Positions 9,163 to 18,427 of a DNA stretch of 64,000 nt are shown here, one piece after another (position 1 is the first letter of the stretch; the number at the start of each line of letters is the position of its first letter). Below the pieces are notes generated by a model. The model was not told the origin of the DNA. It was given only the letters and a program-made list of their open reading frames with translations, and made no database searches. The DNA comes from Acidobacteriales bacterium 59-55 (lineage in GTDB: Bacteria; Acidobacteriota; Terriglobia; Terriglobales; Acidobacteriaceae), in contig MKSV01000008.1 in NCBI GenBank assembly GCA_001897435.1, positions 124,001 to 188,000 on the forward strand, read 5' to 3'. Position numbers and translations under genes: made by a program.

Positions 9163-9890
9163 TGTCCCCTGTCTCTTCATCTTCGATTCATCTGCTCCTC
9201 ACCGCCACAGTGGACCCACGGAACTGCGTAGCAGTTAGACGTACAAGTCCCAAAGCAAGGCTGCAAGACTATAAAAAATCATTACGCCGATGGCTTAGAG
9301 TTCCGGGAATACAGCATGTTACATTCTGTGAAAACTCTGGATTTGATTTGAACGAGATAAAGGAAATTGCCGCACATGACAACCCCCTAAGAAAATGCGT
9401 TACATTCGTCTCATATTGCACCGAGGGGGAAGGGGAGCGTGGCAAAGGCTATGGAGAGATGGGCATTATTCGTCGCTCTCTTGGCGATGGACATTTCACC
9501 GAATCCGACCGAGTTGTGAAAGTGAGTGGCCGTTACTTCGTAAAAAATATAGAGGCAATTCTCAATGACGTCGCGGAGTTTAAAACGCACGATATCGTTT
9601 CCTGTGTCCCTCATCGGAATTGGGCCAGTAGTGAATGCTTCTGTGCCTCGCCGCGATTTCTAAGCAGGTTTCTTCTTCCCTTAGAGAATGAGATCGATGA
9701 TTCACGAGGGGAGAGTTTTGAACGGATTCTCGCACGAGCGATCCGGAAAGCTACAGACGAGGGATTTACGCATGCAAATTTTCATCAATCACCCCAGTTG
9801 ACTGGAATTTCAGGCACGTATGACCTACCGGTCGGCCTGAGTATTGTTCTTGTTCGGTGGGCCTCAAGGCTTCGACGGCTCATTGAATGA
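9162..9890 (+). CDS. putative glycosyltransferase-like protein
   Basis: A 242-aa protein with features of a small nucleotide-sugar-dependent transferase: a beta-strand start (IHLLLTATVDP), then GKGYGEMGIIRRSL and VVKVSGRYFVKNI, which resemble the K-x-S/T-G-R-Y block of some capsule/LPS glycosyltransferases. A TTG-initiated extension to 9132 is possible, but the ATG at 9162, in a TAATG overlap, gives a cleaner N-terminus. It is flanked by a methyltransferase and a GT14 gene and so probably belongs to the surface-glycan locus. The family assignment is tentative. Confidence 0.6.
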   Translation: MSPVSSSSIHLLLTATVDPRNCVAVRRTSPKARLQDYKKSLRRWLRVPGIQHVTFCENSGFDLNEIKEIAAHDNPLRKCVTFVSYCTEGEGERGKGYGEMGIIRRSLGDGHFTESDRVVKVSGRYFVKNIEAILNDVAEFKTHDIVSCVPHRNWASSECFCASPRFLSRFLLPLENEIDDSRGESFERILARAIRKATDEGFTHANFHQSPQLTGISGTYDLPVGLSIVLVRWASRLRRLIE

Positions 9891-10009
9891 TTTCAAAGCG
9901 CAACGCTTAGCACTTGGTCGCTCTCTATAGCAAAGAGATCACCTGTTGCAGATCCTCTATCGTTTTGTGTGGGCGATAGCAGGTTTGATTCTCAAAGTTA
10001 GGTGAATCG

Positions 10010-10963
10010 ATGACTCGCTTAGGGTTTGTCATTCTTTCCCACGATAATCCTCATCAATTGCTGAGATTATGCAATAGCTTGGAGACGATGTTTGGCGGCT
10101 GCTCGATCGCATGCCACCACGATTTCGAGCGATCATCTGTTAATATGAGCAAATTCCCTTCTACGGTAACCTTCGTTAATCCTTCGCATCGGACCTTTTG
10201 GGGGCACATTTCGTTAGTACATGCCGAACTTGCCGCACTTCGTTTGCTGTACGAGAAATCGGCTCCAGACTGGTTCTATATCCTGAGTGGCTCTGACTAT
10301 CCTGTACGAGAAGCGTCGCTGATCATGGATGATCTAAATCGCTCGGAGGTAGATGGCTATGTCGTTTCTCAATTGATTCAGAAGCGTGAGGCGATAGCGG
10401 AAAGCTCTGAAGAGGTTGAACAATTCGCTACCTGGCATGATGTTGCTCGGCATCGTTATTTAGAGACGATGCTTAAGCCGGACTTCATGAGGGAGATCGA
10501 ATCCGCATCCGATGTAACGGAGGCCACCCGTCTCTTGCAAGAACGATATAGCTCTATCCTAATACGCGTTCAACGGTTCCTCCCACGAAACCTCAGTTGC
10601 TATGCCGGCGATCACTGGATTACTGGTAATCGGACGATTGCGAGCGTCCTGTTATCGGAAAACTCAGTTATCAGTGAGTTGCTTGACTTTTTCCACTTCA
10701 GCGCTATCTCTGACGAAGCCATCTATCAGACACTGCTTTGCAATTCTTCTAGTCTTCGGCTCGAAAATCAGAATAGAAGATATGCGGACTGGACCTCAGC
10801 AGATGGGCATCCAAAAACTCTTGGCACATCAGATCTACCCGCTATCTGGACTTCAAGGGCTCATTTCGCCCGCAAATTTAATCCAGATACTCCTGTTCTC
10901 GATGCACTCGACGTTGCTTTAGGAATCTCGAACGACCGCAGCTCCAAATCTGATGCTCGATGA
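10010..10963 (+). CDS. GT14-type beta-1,6-N-acetylglucosaminyltransferase-like protein
   Basis: A 317-aa member of the Core-2/I-branching enzyme family. Diagnostic blocks are WFYILSGSDYPV, the aromatic GDHWITGNRTIA segment, and the C-terminal YADWTSADGHPKTL, all in family order. The start is supported by AGGTGA a few bases upstream. In bacteria these proteins transfer sugars (GlcNAc or xylose) onto exopolysaccharide or LPS chains. It lies 120 bp after the previous transferase-like gene. A 76-aa frame overlapping its stop by ATGA has no supporting features. Confidence 0.85.
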   Translation: MTRLGFVILSHDNPHQLLRLCNSLETMFGGCSIACHHDFERSSVNMSKFPSTVTFVNPSHRTFWGHISLVHAELAALRLLYEKSAPDWFYILSGSDYPVREASLIMDDLNRSEVDGYVVSQLIQKREAIAESSEEVEQFATWHDVARHRYLETMLKPDFMREIESASDVTEATRLLQERYSSILIRVQRFLPRNLSCYAGDHWITGNRTIASVLLSENSVISELLDFFHFSAISDEAIYQTLLCNSSSLRLENQNRRYADWTSADGHPKTLGTSDLPAIWTSRAHFARKFNPDTPVLDALDVALGISNDRSSKSDAR

Positions 10964-11284
10964 GCTATGCTTGGTGTCCGCTTGCACGTCACTCGGAAAC
11001 CCGTGGCGTTTTTCTCGCTGACCGCTCACGACTTCTGATTCTGCTGCCTCAACATTCTGCGACGCGACTGCCTTTCGACCCGCTACTCTTTCGATGCCAC
11101 CCCGCGTACCTTGTTGCGCAACGAAACAATGTTGGTCTCAGTCGGATCATGACGTCTTGGAGCAAATACATTAATCAGCGAGCTCGTTAACTGTTACCTC
11201 CATCTAATAATCATCTGCGAGCAGACTTCAAGACGAAACCTTGTGTACTAAAGATCTTTTATCAAGACCTGGGGGATCAAAGCG
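10964..11284. other. intergenic region between GT14 and GT25 genes
   Basis: About 320 bp. It holds a 76-aa open frame (10960-11190) that begins in an ATGA overlap with the GT14 stop but has no recognisable protein features; I do not call it. Nothing else stands out. Confidence 0.35.
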
Positions 11285-11896
11285 ATGGGTCCTGTACTGG
11301 ATTTGTTCGATGCTGCATTTCTCATCAACGCCGACAGAGATAAAGCGAGACTCGATGAAGCTGTTTTAGAACTCGCCCGTGTGGGGATCGAGGCTGAAAG
11401 ATTCGCCGCCATTACTAATGCCAGGGGGAATGGCAATGTCCGTCCTGAGGAACTAGGTTTAACACAAAGCCATAGCGCCGTCATTGAAACTGCGAGACAA
11501 AGAGGGTACACAAGCGTCCTAATTCTAGAAGACGACGTTATCTTTCGCGACGACTTTCATGACCGCTGGGCTTCCATATTTAGTCGAATCCAGCCTCTCA
11601 CCTATGATCTCCTATATTTTTACGATTGGCACGGAACCGAACAGAACGGCGATCCGCGCTTGGTGAACATTTCAGGAACTCTCTGCACGCACGCATACGC
11701 GGTCTCTTCCCGCTATTACGCTACCTACCTGCTAGCTCTGCAAAACTATCAACAACTTGGGGCAGTCGACCAGATACTCCTGCGGCTACCAGCCGAAAAG
11801 TGGGCTATTGTTCCCAATCTCGTAGGGCAACGAGGAGGAACATCGACGGTGTACAACTGCGCGAGAAGCCTTCGTTGGTCGGCTGTAGACGGATAG
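11285..11896 (+). CDS. GT25-family glycosyltransferase (LPS biosynthesis type)
   Basis: A 203-aa protein of the LPS-biosynthesis GT25 family. It has the N-terminal INADRDKARLD strand-helix, then ELGLTQSHSAVIETA and the acidic VLILEDDVIFRDDF motif (metal and nucleotide-sugar site). AYAVSSRYYATYLLAL and a catalytic-type D in GAVDQILL follow. The start has GGGGGA upstream. It is slightly shorter than many GT25 proteins (about 250 aa) but contains all the main motifs. It sits between the GT14 gene and the exporter. Confidence 0.86.
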   Translation: MGPVLDLFDAAFLINADRDKARLDEAVLELARVGIEAERFAAITNARGNGNVRPEELGLTQSHSAVIETARQRGYTSVLILEDDVIFRDDFHDRWASIFSRIQPLTYDLLYFYDWHGTEQNGDPRLVNISGTLCTHAYAVSSRYYATYLLALQNYQQLGAVDQILLRLPAEKWAIVPNLVGQRGGTSTVYNCARSLRWSAVDG

Positions 11897-12122
11897 CAAA
11901 CTTAAGAAGCAACGAGCGCAAGGCAGCCTGTACTAGTCATCGAGCGGAAATGAAACAAGGTTTGCGTATTCTTTTCCGACACATTCTTCGCACGCATTGT
12001 AACGGTTATGCACCGCAGACGATTCACGAATGGACGTGAAGGATTTGTGCCTGAATGTTCTATGCCTCCTTCAACCACAATCCTAACTTTCTATGTCATT
12101 CGAACATGACAGGAAGGCCCGA

Positions 12123-13979
12123 ATGAAATCAGATTTGTTGGGAAATGAGAAGTGGAGTAAACAGCTTGCCTCTCTGAGGCGCGTCCCAGAAATCTTTCAG
12201 GAGTTGTGGCGTGTCAGTCATGGTTTTGTGATTGCTTCGCTTGGGTTACGACTGATGCTGGCGGCTTTTCCTCCACTAACGCTGTTCATCTCGAAACTGT
12301 TGATTGATGCCGTCGTCCGGGTACAACATGGACACCGCGAAGATTGGAATCACGTATGGGAAATATTTGTCGCAGAATTTGCTATTTTAGCGCTCGCGGA
12401 CCTCGTGGGGAAAATTGCGGGTTATACCGATGGCCGACTCAGTGATCTGTTTTCGCATCATCTGAGTCTAAGAATTCTTAATCACGCAAACGCGCTCGAT
12501 TTGGAATCTCTTGAAAATCCCTTATTCCAAGATCAACTTGAGAGGGCCCGGTCGCAAGTTGCAACCCAGCTTGCTGTCTTGTTCAGTATTGCGCAGTTCG
12601 CGCAGAACACGATCGGATTAATTGTATTAATTGGGGCGGTGGCTATCTACGCGCCCTGGCTCGTGCTGCTGCAAGTTATAAGCCTCGCTCCCTTGGCTCT
12701 TGCGGAAATGCATTTCGCGGCCGAGATACATCAACTATATCGGAAGCGCACACCGATGCGTCGAGCCATGGAATATCTGATGAACCTCAGTACAAACACC
12801 TCAAGCGTTAAGGAAATTAAGGCGTTTCGCCTTGGGACTCATTTTGCTGATGAATACGACAGTCTAGGCACGGAACTCCATGAGGAGAACGCATGTTTCT
12901 CCAGGAGACGCAACACCATAGTAGGTTTACTTACTGTAATGGGTACTGCTGCTTACTATGCTGGGTACACTTATCTTGTGTGGCAGGCTGGCCATGGATT
13001 GATCACTATCGGTACTCTCTTTTTCCTCGGGGGAAGCTTCCAGCGCAGCAAATGGCTAATGCAGGAGATGTCTATGACACTTTCCCAAACGTTGGATCGG
13101 GCACTTCATTTGGGCGACGTATTTGAGTTTTTCCGAGTCGTACCGCAGATCGCCACCAGTGGCAGACGTTTTGAAATTCCAAAACCCATTGAAAAAGGAT
13201 TCGAATTCAGGAATGTATCTTTTGCATATTCTGGCACATCGACATTGGCCCTTCAACATGTCTCGTTTTCCATTAGACCCGGTGAGACAGTTGCATTAGT
13301 GGGCGAAAACGGAGCGGGAAAAACAACAATCACGAAGCTTCTATCTAGGCTCTATGAGCCTACGGAGGGCGCAATCTATTTAGATGGAATTGATTTGCGC
13401 GACTACGATCTTGAATCCCTGCAAAGCTCGGTGAGTGTTGTATTTCAAGATTTCGTCCGCTATGAAATGACTGCAGCACGTAATATCGGATACGGCGATC
13501 TCGGGTCGATCGCGGATATCGAAAGGCTCTTATCGGCGGCTGAAGCAGGACTCGCTCTACCGATTATCGAGCGTCTACCACGAAAACTCGATCAGATTCT
13601 TGGCAAGAAATTTGATGGGGGAGTAGAGCTATCCGGAGGGGAATGGCAAAAGCTTGCGCTCGCGCGTGCCTGTATGCGGAACGCTCAGTTGCTGATACTT
13701 GACGAGCCTTCAGCTTCTCTCGATGCGAGGAATGAATTCCTATTGATAGAACACTTCGCCCATTTGACTGCGAACCGAATGGCTGTACTCATCTCCCATC
13801 GCCTTCCGGCGGTCCGTATGGCAAACAAGATACTTGTGCTCGATCGAGGCCGTTTAGTTGAGCAGGGGGCGCATGAAGACCTTATCGCGAAAGATGGAGA
13901 GTATGCAGCGATGTTCAGGCTTCAAGCATCCGGTTATCAAGAGGACTTCAGATTCGCAAGAACCAATGATCTCGTGTAA
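12123..13979 (+). CDS. ABC exporter, fused permease/ATPase (MsbA-like half-transporter)
   Basis: A 618-aa half-transporter. The first ~330 residues form a six-helix exporter membrane domain. The nucleotide-binding domain has Walker A VGENGAGKTT, Q-loop VFQDF, signature LSGGEWQKLALAR, Walker B LLILDEPSASLD and H-loop LISHRLP, so it looks active. The frame opens at 12093, but ATG 12123 has AGGAAGG 5 nt upstream. Homodimers of this type flip lipid-linked sugars, lipids, peptides or small metabolites. Here, among glycosyltransferase genes, export of a glycan intermediate is the simplest reading. No C39 peptidase domain is present. Confidence 0.9.
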   Translation: MKSDLLGNEKWSKQLASLRRVPEIFQELWRVSHGFVIASLGLRLMLAAFPPLTLFISKLLIDAVVRVQHGHREDWNHVWEIFVAEFAILALADLVGKIAGYTDGRLSDLFSHHLSLRILNHANALDLESLENPLFQDQLERARSQVATQLAVLFSIAQFAQNTIGLIVLIGAVAIYAPWLVLLQVISLAPLALAEMHFAAEIHQLYRKRTPMRRAMEYLMNLSTNTSSVKEIKAFRLGTHFADEYDSLGTELHEENACFSRRRNTIVGLLTVMGTAAYYAGYTYLVWQAGHGLITIGTLFFLGGSFQRSKWLMQEMSMTLSQTLDRALHLGDVFEFFRVVPQIATSGRRFEIPKPIEKGFEFRNVSFAYSGTSTLALQHVSFSIRPGETVALVGENGAGKTTITKLLSRLYEPTEGAIYLDGIDLRDYDLESLQSSVSVVFQDFVRYEMTAARNIGYGDLGSIADIERLLSAAEAGLALPIIERLPRKLDQILGKKFDGGVELSGGEWQKLALARACMRNAQLLILDEPSASLDARNEFLLIEHFAHLTANRMAVLISHRLPAVRMANKILVLDRGRLVEQGAHEDLIAKDGEYAAMFRLQASGYQEDFRFARTNDLV

Positions 13980-14066
13980 TCAAAACGGGCCTTAATTCCC
14001 ACCATTGTCTCGCTGCTATATTTGTGCGTGCCGCAATGATAGAGAATCCGAGGTGCATCTTCTCTT

Positions 14067-14840
14067 ATGGGCATTCCTAATGAGTTTCACTTCATTTTCG
14101 GACTGACGGATGATCTTGAAGCACAACATTTTTGCTTTATTCATTACCTCGCCATTGTAATGTGCCATCGAATCAACCATCCGGAAAGGATCAATTTCTA
14201 TTATGCTTTCGAGCCTTCCGGCATATGGTGGAACCGCGCCCGGCCATATCTGAACCTCATCCGTGTCGCACCTCCTCACGAGATCTTCGGAATTGCTCTG
14301 ACTCATCCCGCTCACATGGCTGACGTACTACGACTTGAGTTATTGCTTAAACGGGGAGGGATCTATCTCGATATCGATGTACTTTGCCTTCGCCCATTCC
14401 GATCTCTTGAGCACTTTGACATGGTCTTAGGTGAGGAACGTGGCGTGGGGTTATGTAATGCTGTAATTCTTGCGAAGCCTAACGCCCCATTTCTCCGCCG
14501 TTGGCTAGACACATACAGAACGTTTTCGTCCGAGGACTGGAACAGGCATTCAGTGCGGGTACCCAAGCTGTTAGCCGAACTCCATCCCGACGAGATTCAT
14601 GTAGTGGATTACAAGAAGTTTTTTTGGCCACTCTACAAGGAGGATCAGTTGCGATCCTTCTTTCTAGGGAGTGGGTCGCGCTATTGCGACGAATCATATT
14701 GCGTCCATCTTTGGGCATCCCTCACATGGTCTCATCTGAAAAACATTCAACCTCAAGATATATGGGATAGCAACGCAGAATTCGCGTTGCTGACGAAGCC
14801 ATACATCGATCCAAGTTGGATCGATTCGAGGATTTCCTAA
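14067..14840 (+). CDS. GT32-like glycosyltransferase with DXD motif
   Basis: A 257-aa protein of the OCH1/capsular sugar-transferase (Gly_transf_sug) type. The key segment is ADVLRLELLLKRGGIYLDIDVLCLRP, split here as ADVLRLELLLKRGG and YLDIDVL, where DID is the metal-binding DXD. A C-terminal SYCVHLWASLTW block fits the conserved His/Trp region of the family. It starts 87 bp after the exporter with a weak, distant GAGGTG. The donor sugar cannot be read from sequence. Confidence 0.84.
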   Translation: MGIPNEFHFIFGLTDDLEAQHFCFIHYLAIVMCHRINHPERINFYYAFEPSGIWWNRARPYLNLIRVAPPHEIFGIALTHPAHMADVLRLELLLKRGGIYLDIDVLCLRPFRSLEHFDMVLGEERGVGLCNAVILAKPNAPFLRRWLDTYRTFSSEDWNRHSVRVPKLLAELHPDEIHVVDYKKFFWPLYKEDQLRSFFLGSGSRYCDESYCVHLWASLTWSHLKNIQPQDIWDSNAEFALLTKPYIDPSWIDSRIS

Positions 14841-15203
14841 CGGCCGGGTCGTTTCTTCAAACATAGATCTCTATCTTCATCCGACTTGAGAACCGAAGCA
14901 TCTGGTCTCTAATAGAGGACTTCCTTTAGCTAGACGGCGCGGCCTCGCCGAGAAATAGACGTCCACTCTGAAGAGCTAAGAGCATCTGCCCATTTGGAGC
15001 GTTTGAGGCGCGCGAGTCGAAATTGATTGGTCACACGGACGTTTCGCAACAAAAAAAGTGGTCTTGTCCGTAGGACAGCATCAATCAGGTAATCGTCATC
15101 GAGGTACTCCTCATCTTGAGGTGGAGGCTCGTTCTCCGCTCTGAAGAGGCGCCCAAAACGACGATTCATATTACCCCCGTTTTCTACGTGGAGGAGTAGC
15201 TAC
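14841..15203. other. intergenic region before the second GT11 gene
   Basis: About 360 bp. A 79-aa minus-strand frame (14930-15169) is rich in Arg/Asp and preceded by GGGGGT, so it cannot be fully excluded, but it has no family resemblance and I give it low weight. GGAGGAG at the right end (about 15192) is the ribosome binding site of the next gene. Confidence 0.35.
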
Positions 15204-16325
15204 ATGTCCGTGGATGTTCGCTTATCAGGTCGTCTGGGCAACAATCTGTTTCAATACGCTCTAGGCCGCGTTATAGCTGAGCAACAAGGCCTCGAATTCA
15301 ACTGCCTGCCGCCCGACAGAGCCGTCATCATGTTTATGGGCCAAGAGGTTGATATTGGACCGCCAGCCACATTGGCGAACCAAATTGAACATTTCCCGAA
15401 TGCGAGTTTTCATATTCCAGGACGACGCGTCACAGGTCCGATAGAAAATCTTGAAATCGAAAATCGTGGCGACTGGAATGGAGTGACGGTGGATCTTTCA
15501 GCGCTACTCGCGGATCGGACCCCAAGACATTTTAAAATACACGGTGGATTTCAGCGCGAGGAGTACTTCACCCCTTTTCGGAATGAGATACGGAAGTGGT
15601 TTCGTTTGAAGCGTGCCAAACATCTGCATCGCCTGATGGCGGAAGACGTTGTCGTAAATATTCGCCGAGGATATGATTTTGGGGCGCTGAACCTCACATT
15701 ATCGATGTCTTATTATCACCACGCCTTAGCCACACTTCGCAATGTGCGCAACATCTACGTTTGTGGAACAGGTATAGATAATCAAGTTCGCGCGTCGTTG
15801 GCATGTTTCTCGCCCATTTACTACGACGGTACGCCAATCGATCACTTTCGCTTTATCCAGAGATTTAATCGCATCGTGCTATCAAACAGCACATTTGCAT
15901 GGTGGGCCGCGTTTCTTTCAGATGCTTCAGAGATTGTTGGACCGCGTTCGCGGCTGCACGACTGCCTGGGTCTAAGCGGGGACGGGACTATAGATCTCGC
16001 GATGAAAGAAAGCCGTTACCGGGAGATCGACGTTAGTGCGCGCGCCAAACTGGCTTTCTGCGTACCGGAAGGTGTGGTGTTTGTCAGCGAATCTGGCGGC
16101 AGAGAGCAAATTCAAAACCCCCTCGGAAATGCCGTTCCAATCCCAATTGCTTTTTCGCCCTTTAGCCGGTTTATGGAGCATCTCTGTAACAGAGAACCGA
16201 TTCCTCTGACTCTGATTTTGGAATATTTTTCGGGCGATCAGGGCAAAGCTCGAGACTTTCTCACATGGGCAATGACCTCAAACATCTTGTCGCAAAGCCC
16301 GGTGTACTTGGACGGCAACGCTTAA
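15204..16325 (+). CDS. GT11 fucosyltransferase-like protein with C-terminal extension
   Basis: A 373-aa GT11-family protein. It starts with VDVRLSGRLGNNLFQYALG, contains the variant nucleotide-sugar motif NIRRGYD (instead of HxRRxD) and SNSTFAWWAAFLSDA. The conserved domain ends near residue 270. The remaining ~100 residues are an extension not found in the gene at base 58 and without recognised domain. A perfect-looking GGAGGAG lies upstream. The altered HxRR motif (N for H) suggests changed donor handling or a divergent subfamily; it does not by itself prove loss of activity. Confidence 0.83.
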   Translation: MSVDVRLSGRLGNNLFQYALGRVIAEQQGLEFNCLPPDRAVIMFMGQEVDIGPPATLANQIEHFPNASFHIPGRRVTGPIENLEIENRGDWNGVTVDLSALLADRTPRHFKIHGGFQREEYFTPFRNEIRKWFRLKRAKHLHRLMAEDVVVNIRRGYDFGALNLTLSMSYYHHALATLRNVRNIYVCGTGIDNQVRASLACFSPIYYDGTPIDHFRFIQRFNRIVLSNSTFAWWAAFLSDASEIVGPRSRLHDCLGLSGDGTIDLAMKESRYREIDVSARAKLAFCVPEGVVFVSESGGREQIQNPLGNAVPIPIAFSPFSRFMEHLCNREPIPLTLILEYFSGDQGKARDFLTWAMTSNILSQSPVYLDGNA

Positions 16326-16634
16326 AAGCAAGCTCCCCAAGGCAGCGACGATTCCGGCATCCAGTCCGAAACACAGACTGCAATTGGATATGGTGTGTTG
16401 ATGCTGTCGCGGGCGGCTACATAGACATTGATAAAACTCGGCTCTGGGCTCCCTGGCATCGCTGCCCTTTGCCGATAGCATTGTTAGCCGCAGATACTTC
16501 GCATTGTCTGCACAATAGCGGCGCTCATTTCTCGCATGCAATTACGAAATCCACAACGGTACAACCCACTTAACTCGTCGACAGAACTCAAGCAATTTTA
16601 TTAACGTCGCAAATCGTGAAGGAACCTACACGTT
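16326..16634. other. intergenic region before the methyltransferase
   Basis: About 310 bp with no gene that I can support. A 102-aa frame reading through from within the GT11 gene is rich in His/Cys/Trp and looks random. Confidence 0.35.
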
Positions 16635-17435
16635 ATGTCCAATCCGGCGCAAACTGAGCTCAAGTCTCTCGATAAACACGAAGTGATCAATGCCTTTCTT
16701 TGGCTTCAGGGCCATGTCTTGGAGATGCTTAGCGGTGATCAAGTCGAGTGTCCCTTTTGTGGGGTGAAATTGAGTCGATTCCTCCCACATGGCAAGGCGG
16801 CTGAAGCGGCGAGCAAATGGAGAATCATCGGAGCCGGCTCTCGCTCCAACGGTTTGTGCCCGTCATGCTTTTCGATCGATAGGGAACGATTGGTGTATCT
16901 GTACTTGTTCCAACATACCACTATTTTTACCCAGCCGAGTCGGGTGTTGCACGTCGCTCCTGAATTACGACTTACCCGATTACTGTCACAACAGACTCAA
17001 ATCGAGTATACGACTACGGATCTGAACCCTAAAGGAGTTATGGTTCAGGCCGACATCACCGCAATGCCGTTTGAAGACGAAGTATTCGATTTTGTTATTT
17101 GCAACCACGTCCTTGAACATATCCCCGACGATAGAGCTGCGATGTCAGAGATATTTAGAGTACTGAAGCGGGAAGGGCGGGCGATATTACAGGTCCCAAT
17201 CTCTCCTGAGCTATCGACCACATACGAAGATCCGACAATAACCAGTCGCAAGCAGCGCTTAGAGGCATTTGGACAGGACGATCACGTCCGCGTTTATGCA
17301 GCGGATTACATAGATCGACTGCGAGACTGTGGTTTTGAGGTTCATGTATACGAGCCACAATCGGAGCTAAAGCCAGAGGTCGTTGCTCGCTTCGGCCTAA
17401 TTAAAGAGGAACGAGTCATTATTGGCTTCAAGTGA
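16635..17435 (+). CDS. SAM methyltransferase with N-terminal zinc-binding Cys pairs
   Basis: A 266-aa protein. An N-terminal CPFCG...CPSC pair of cysteine knuckles (about residues 36-80) suggests a zinc ribbon. A class I methyltransferase domain follows: VLHVAPELRLTRLL at the SAM loop, TTDLNP, the Methyltransf_11-type PFEDEVFDFVICNHVLEHIPDD, and LKREGRAILQVP. GAAGGAA lies upstream of the ATG. It overlaps the open frame of the next gene and belongs to the glycan locus. Related zinc-knuckle methyltransferases are common in O-antigen/EPS clusters; the substrate is unknown. Confidence 0.85.
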   Translation: MSNPAQTELKSLDKHEVINAFLWLQGHVLEMLSGDQVECPFCGVKLSRFLPHGKAAEAASKWRIIGAGSRSNGLCPSCFSIDRERLVYLYLFQHTTIFTQPSRVLHVAPELRLTRLLSQQTQIEYTTTDLNPKGVMVQADITAMPFEDEVFDFVICNHVLEHIPDDRAAMSEIFRVLKREGRAILQVPISPELSTTYEDPTITSRKQRLEAFGQDDHVRVYAADYIDRLRDCGFEVHVYEPQSELKPEVVARFGLIKEERVIIGFK

Positions 17436-17458
17436 ACACGCAACTATTGGAGGTGATC

Positions 17459-18427
17459 ATGAAACAAAGCAAGATCTTTTACTTCGCATCTGATACCAAT
17501 CTGCCATTTGGGGGGGAGAAGCATACATATGAACACGTCGATATTCTGACTGAAGCGGGCTTCGAGGCTTATGCGCTTCATACTAGACCAGGCTACCGGC
17601 ACACTTGGTTTGGGAATGCAACGCCCACGATTGATTCTTGTAGGTTCTGGGATATATATGACAGAGATAGGGATTATATTGTGCTACCGGAGTCTATGGG
17701 TTCTAAAATACTCGCATTTCCAGGGCGAAAAGTAATCTTTAACAAAAATCTCTATTATGGTTTTCAGATATTCGGTCAGAGTGGCGATGAAGCGTTTGAT
17801 GCTTACAGAGACGACTCAGTCGTGGCAATCTTCGCAGTGTCTGACCATAACCTCGATCACTTACGATTCTCGTTCCCCGGAGCGAAAGTCTTTAGAATGT
17901 GTTTTCATATCGATTCCAACTTGTTTGCCTATGCACCGCTTTCAGAAAAGCAACGCGTGATTGCTTGTGTGTGCAAAGAGAAGGAGCAGCTCGCAATGCT
18001 GCGCCAAATGACCATATCGAGAAGCCGTGCTGGTCGTAATGTCATTTCGAACTACCGATGGGTATTGTTGGAAGGATTTAACGAACGGCAAATGGCTCAA
18101 GTCCTTCAGTCTGCACTAGTAACAATATCACTCTGTGCAAAGGAGGGCCTGGGTAGAACCTTACTGGAAGCCATGGCTTGCGGATGCCTATCTCTGGGAC
18201 TGGGAGCAGGTGCCCTTAAGGAATCTCTACCTCAGTCATGTCAATTTGAACCGGAAGATTATATTGCGATGATTGAGCGGATTGAGCAAATTACAGGTGA
18301 CTTCCCGGACAACATCGGAAGGTGGCAATCACTCTCTGAGGCTGGCAGAAAGAATGCGGAATCCTATACTCGCCTGCGTCAGGAGGAGCACCTTCTGAGT
18401 GCTTGGGATCAAATAATGGCCCTGTGA
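17459..18427 (+). CDS. GT4-type glycosyltransferase
   Basis: A 322-aa predicted glycosyltransferase of GT-B fold. The C-terminal domain has the GT4 donor-site motif KEGLGRTLLEAMACGC (an E-x7-E pattern) followed by a glycine-rich loop. The frame opens at 17432, but ATG 17459 is chosen because GGAGGTGAT precedes it by 5 nt, one of the strongest ribosome binding sites in the window. It lies just downstream of the methyltransferase and is the last recognisable gene of the polysaccharide run. Confidence 0.82.
   Translation: MKQSKIFYFASDTNLPFGGEKHTYEHVDILTEAGFEAYALHTRPGYRHTWFGNATPTIDSCRFWDIYDRDRDYIVLPESMGSKILAFPGRKVIFNKNLYYGFQIFGQSGDEAFDAYRDDSVVAIFAVSDHNLDHLRFSFPGAKVFRMCFHIDSNLFAYAPLSEKQRVIACVCKEKEQLAMLRQMTISRSRAGRNVISNYRWVLLEGFNERQMAQVLQSALVTISLCAKEGLGRTLLEAMACGCLSLGLGAGALKESLPQSCQFEPEDYIAMIERIEQITGDFPDNIGRWQSLSEAGRKNAESYTRLRQEEHLLSAWDQIMAL

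Noticed and set aside
10960..11190. 76-aa frame overlapping the GT14 stop
   Set aside because: The ATGA overlap is suggestive, but the sequence is rich in Arg/Leu/Ser without any recognisable feature.
14930..15169. 79-aa minus-strand frame
   Set aside because: Low-complexity charged sequence with no family match; possible but unsupported.
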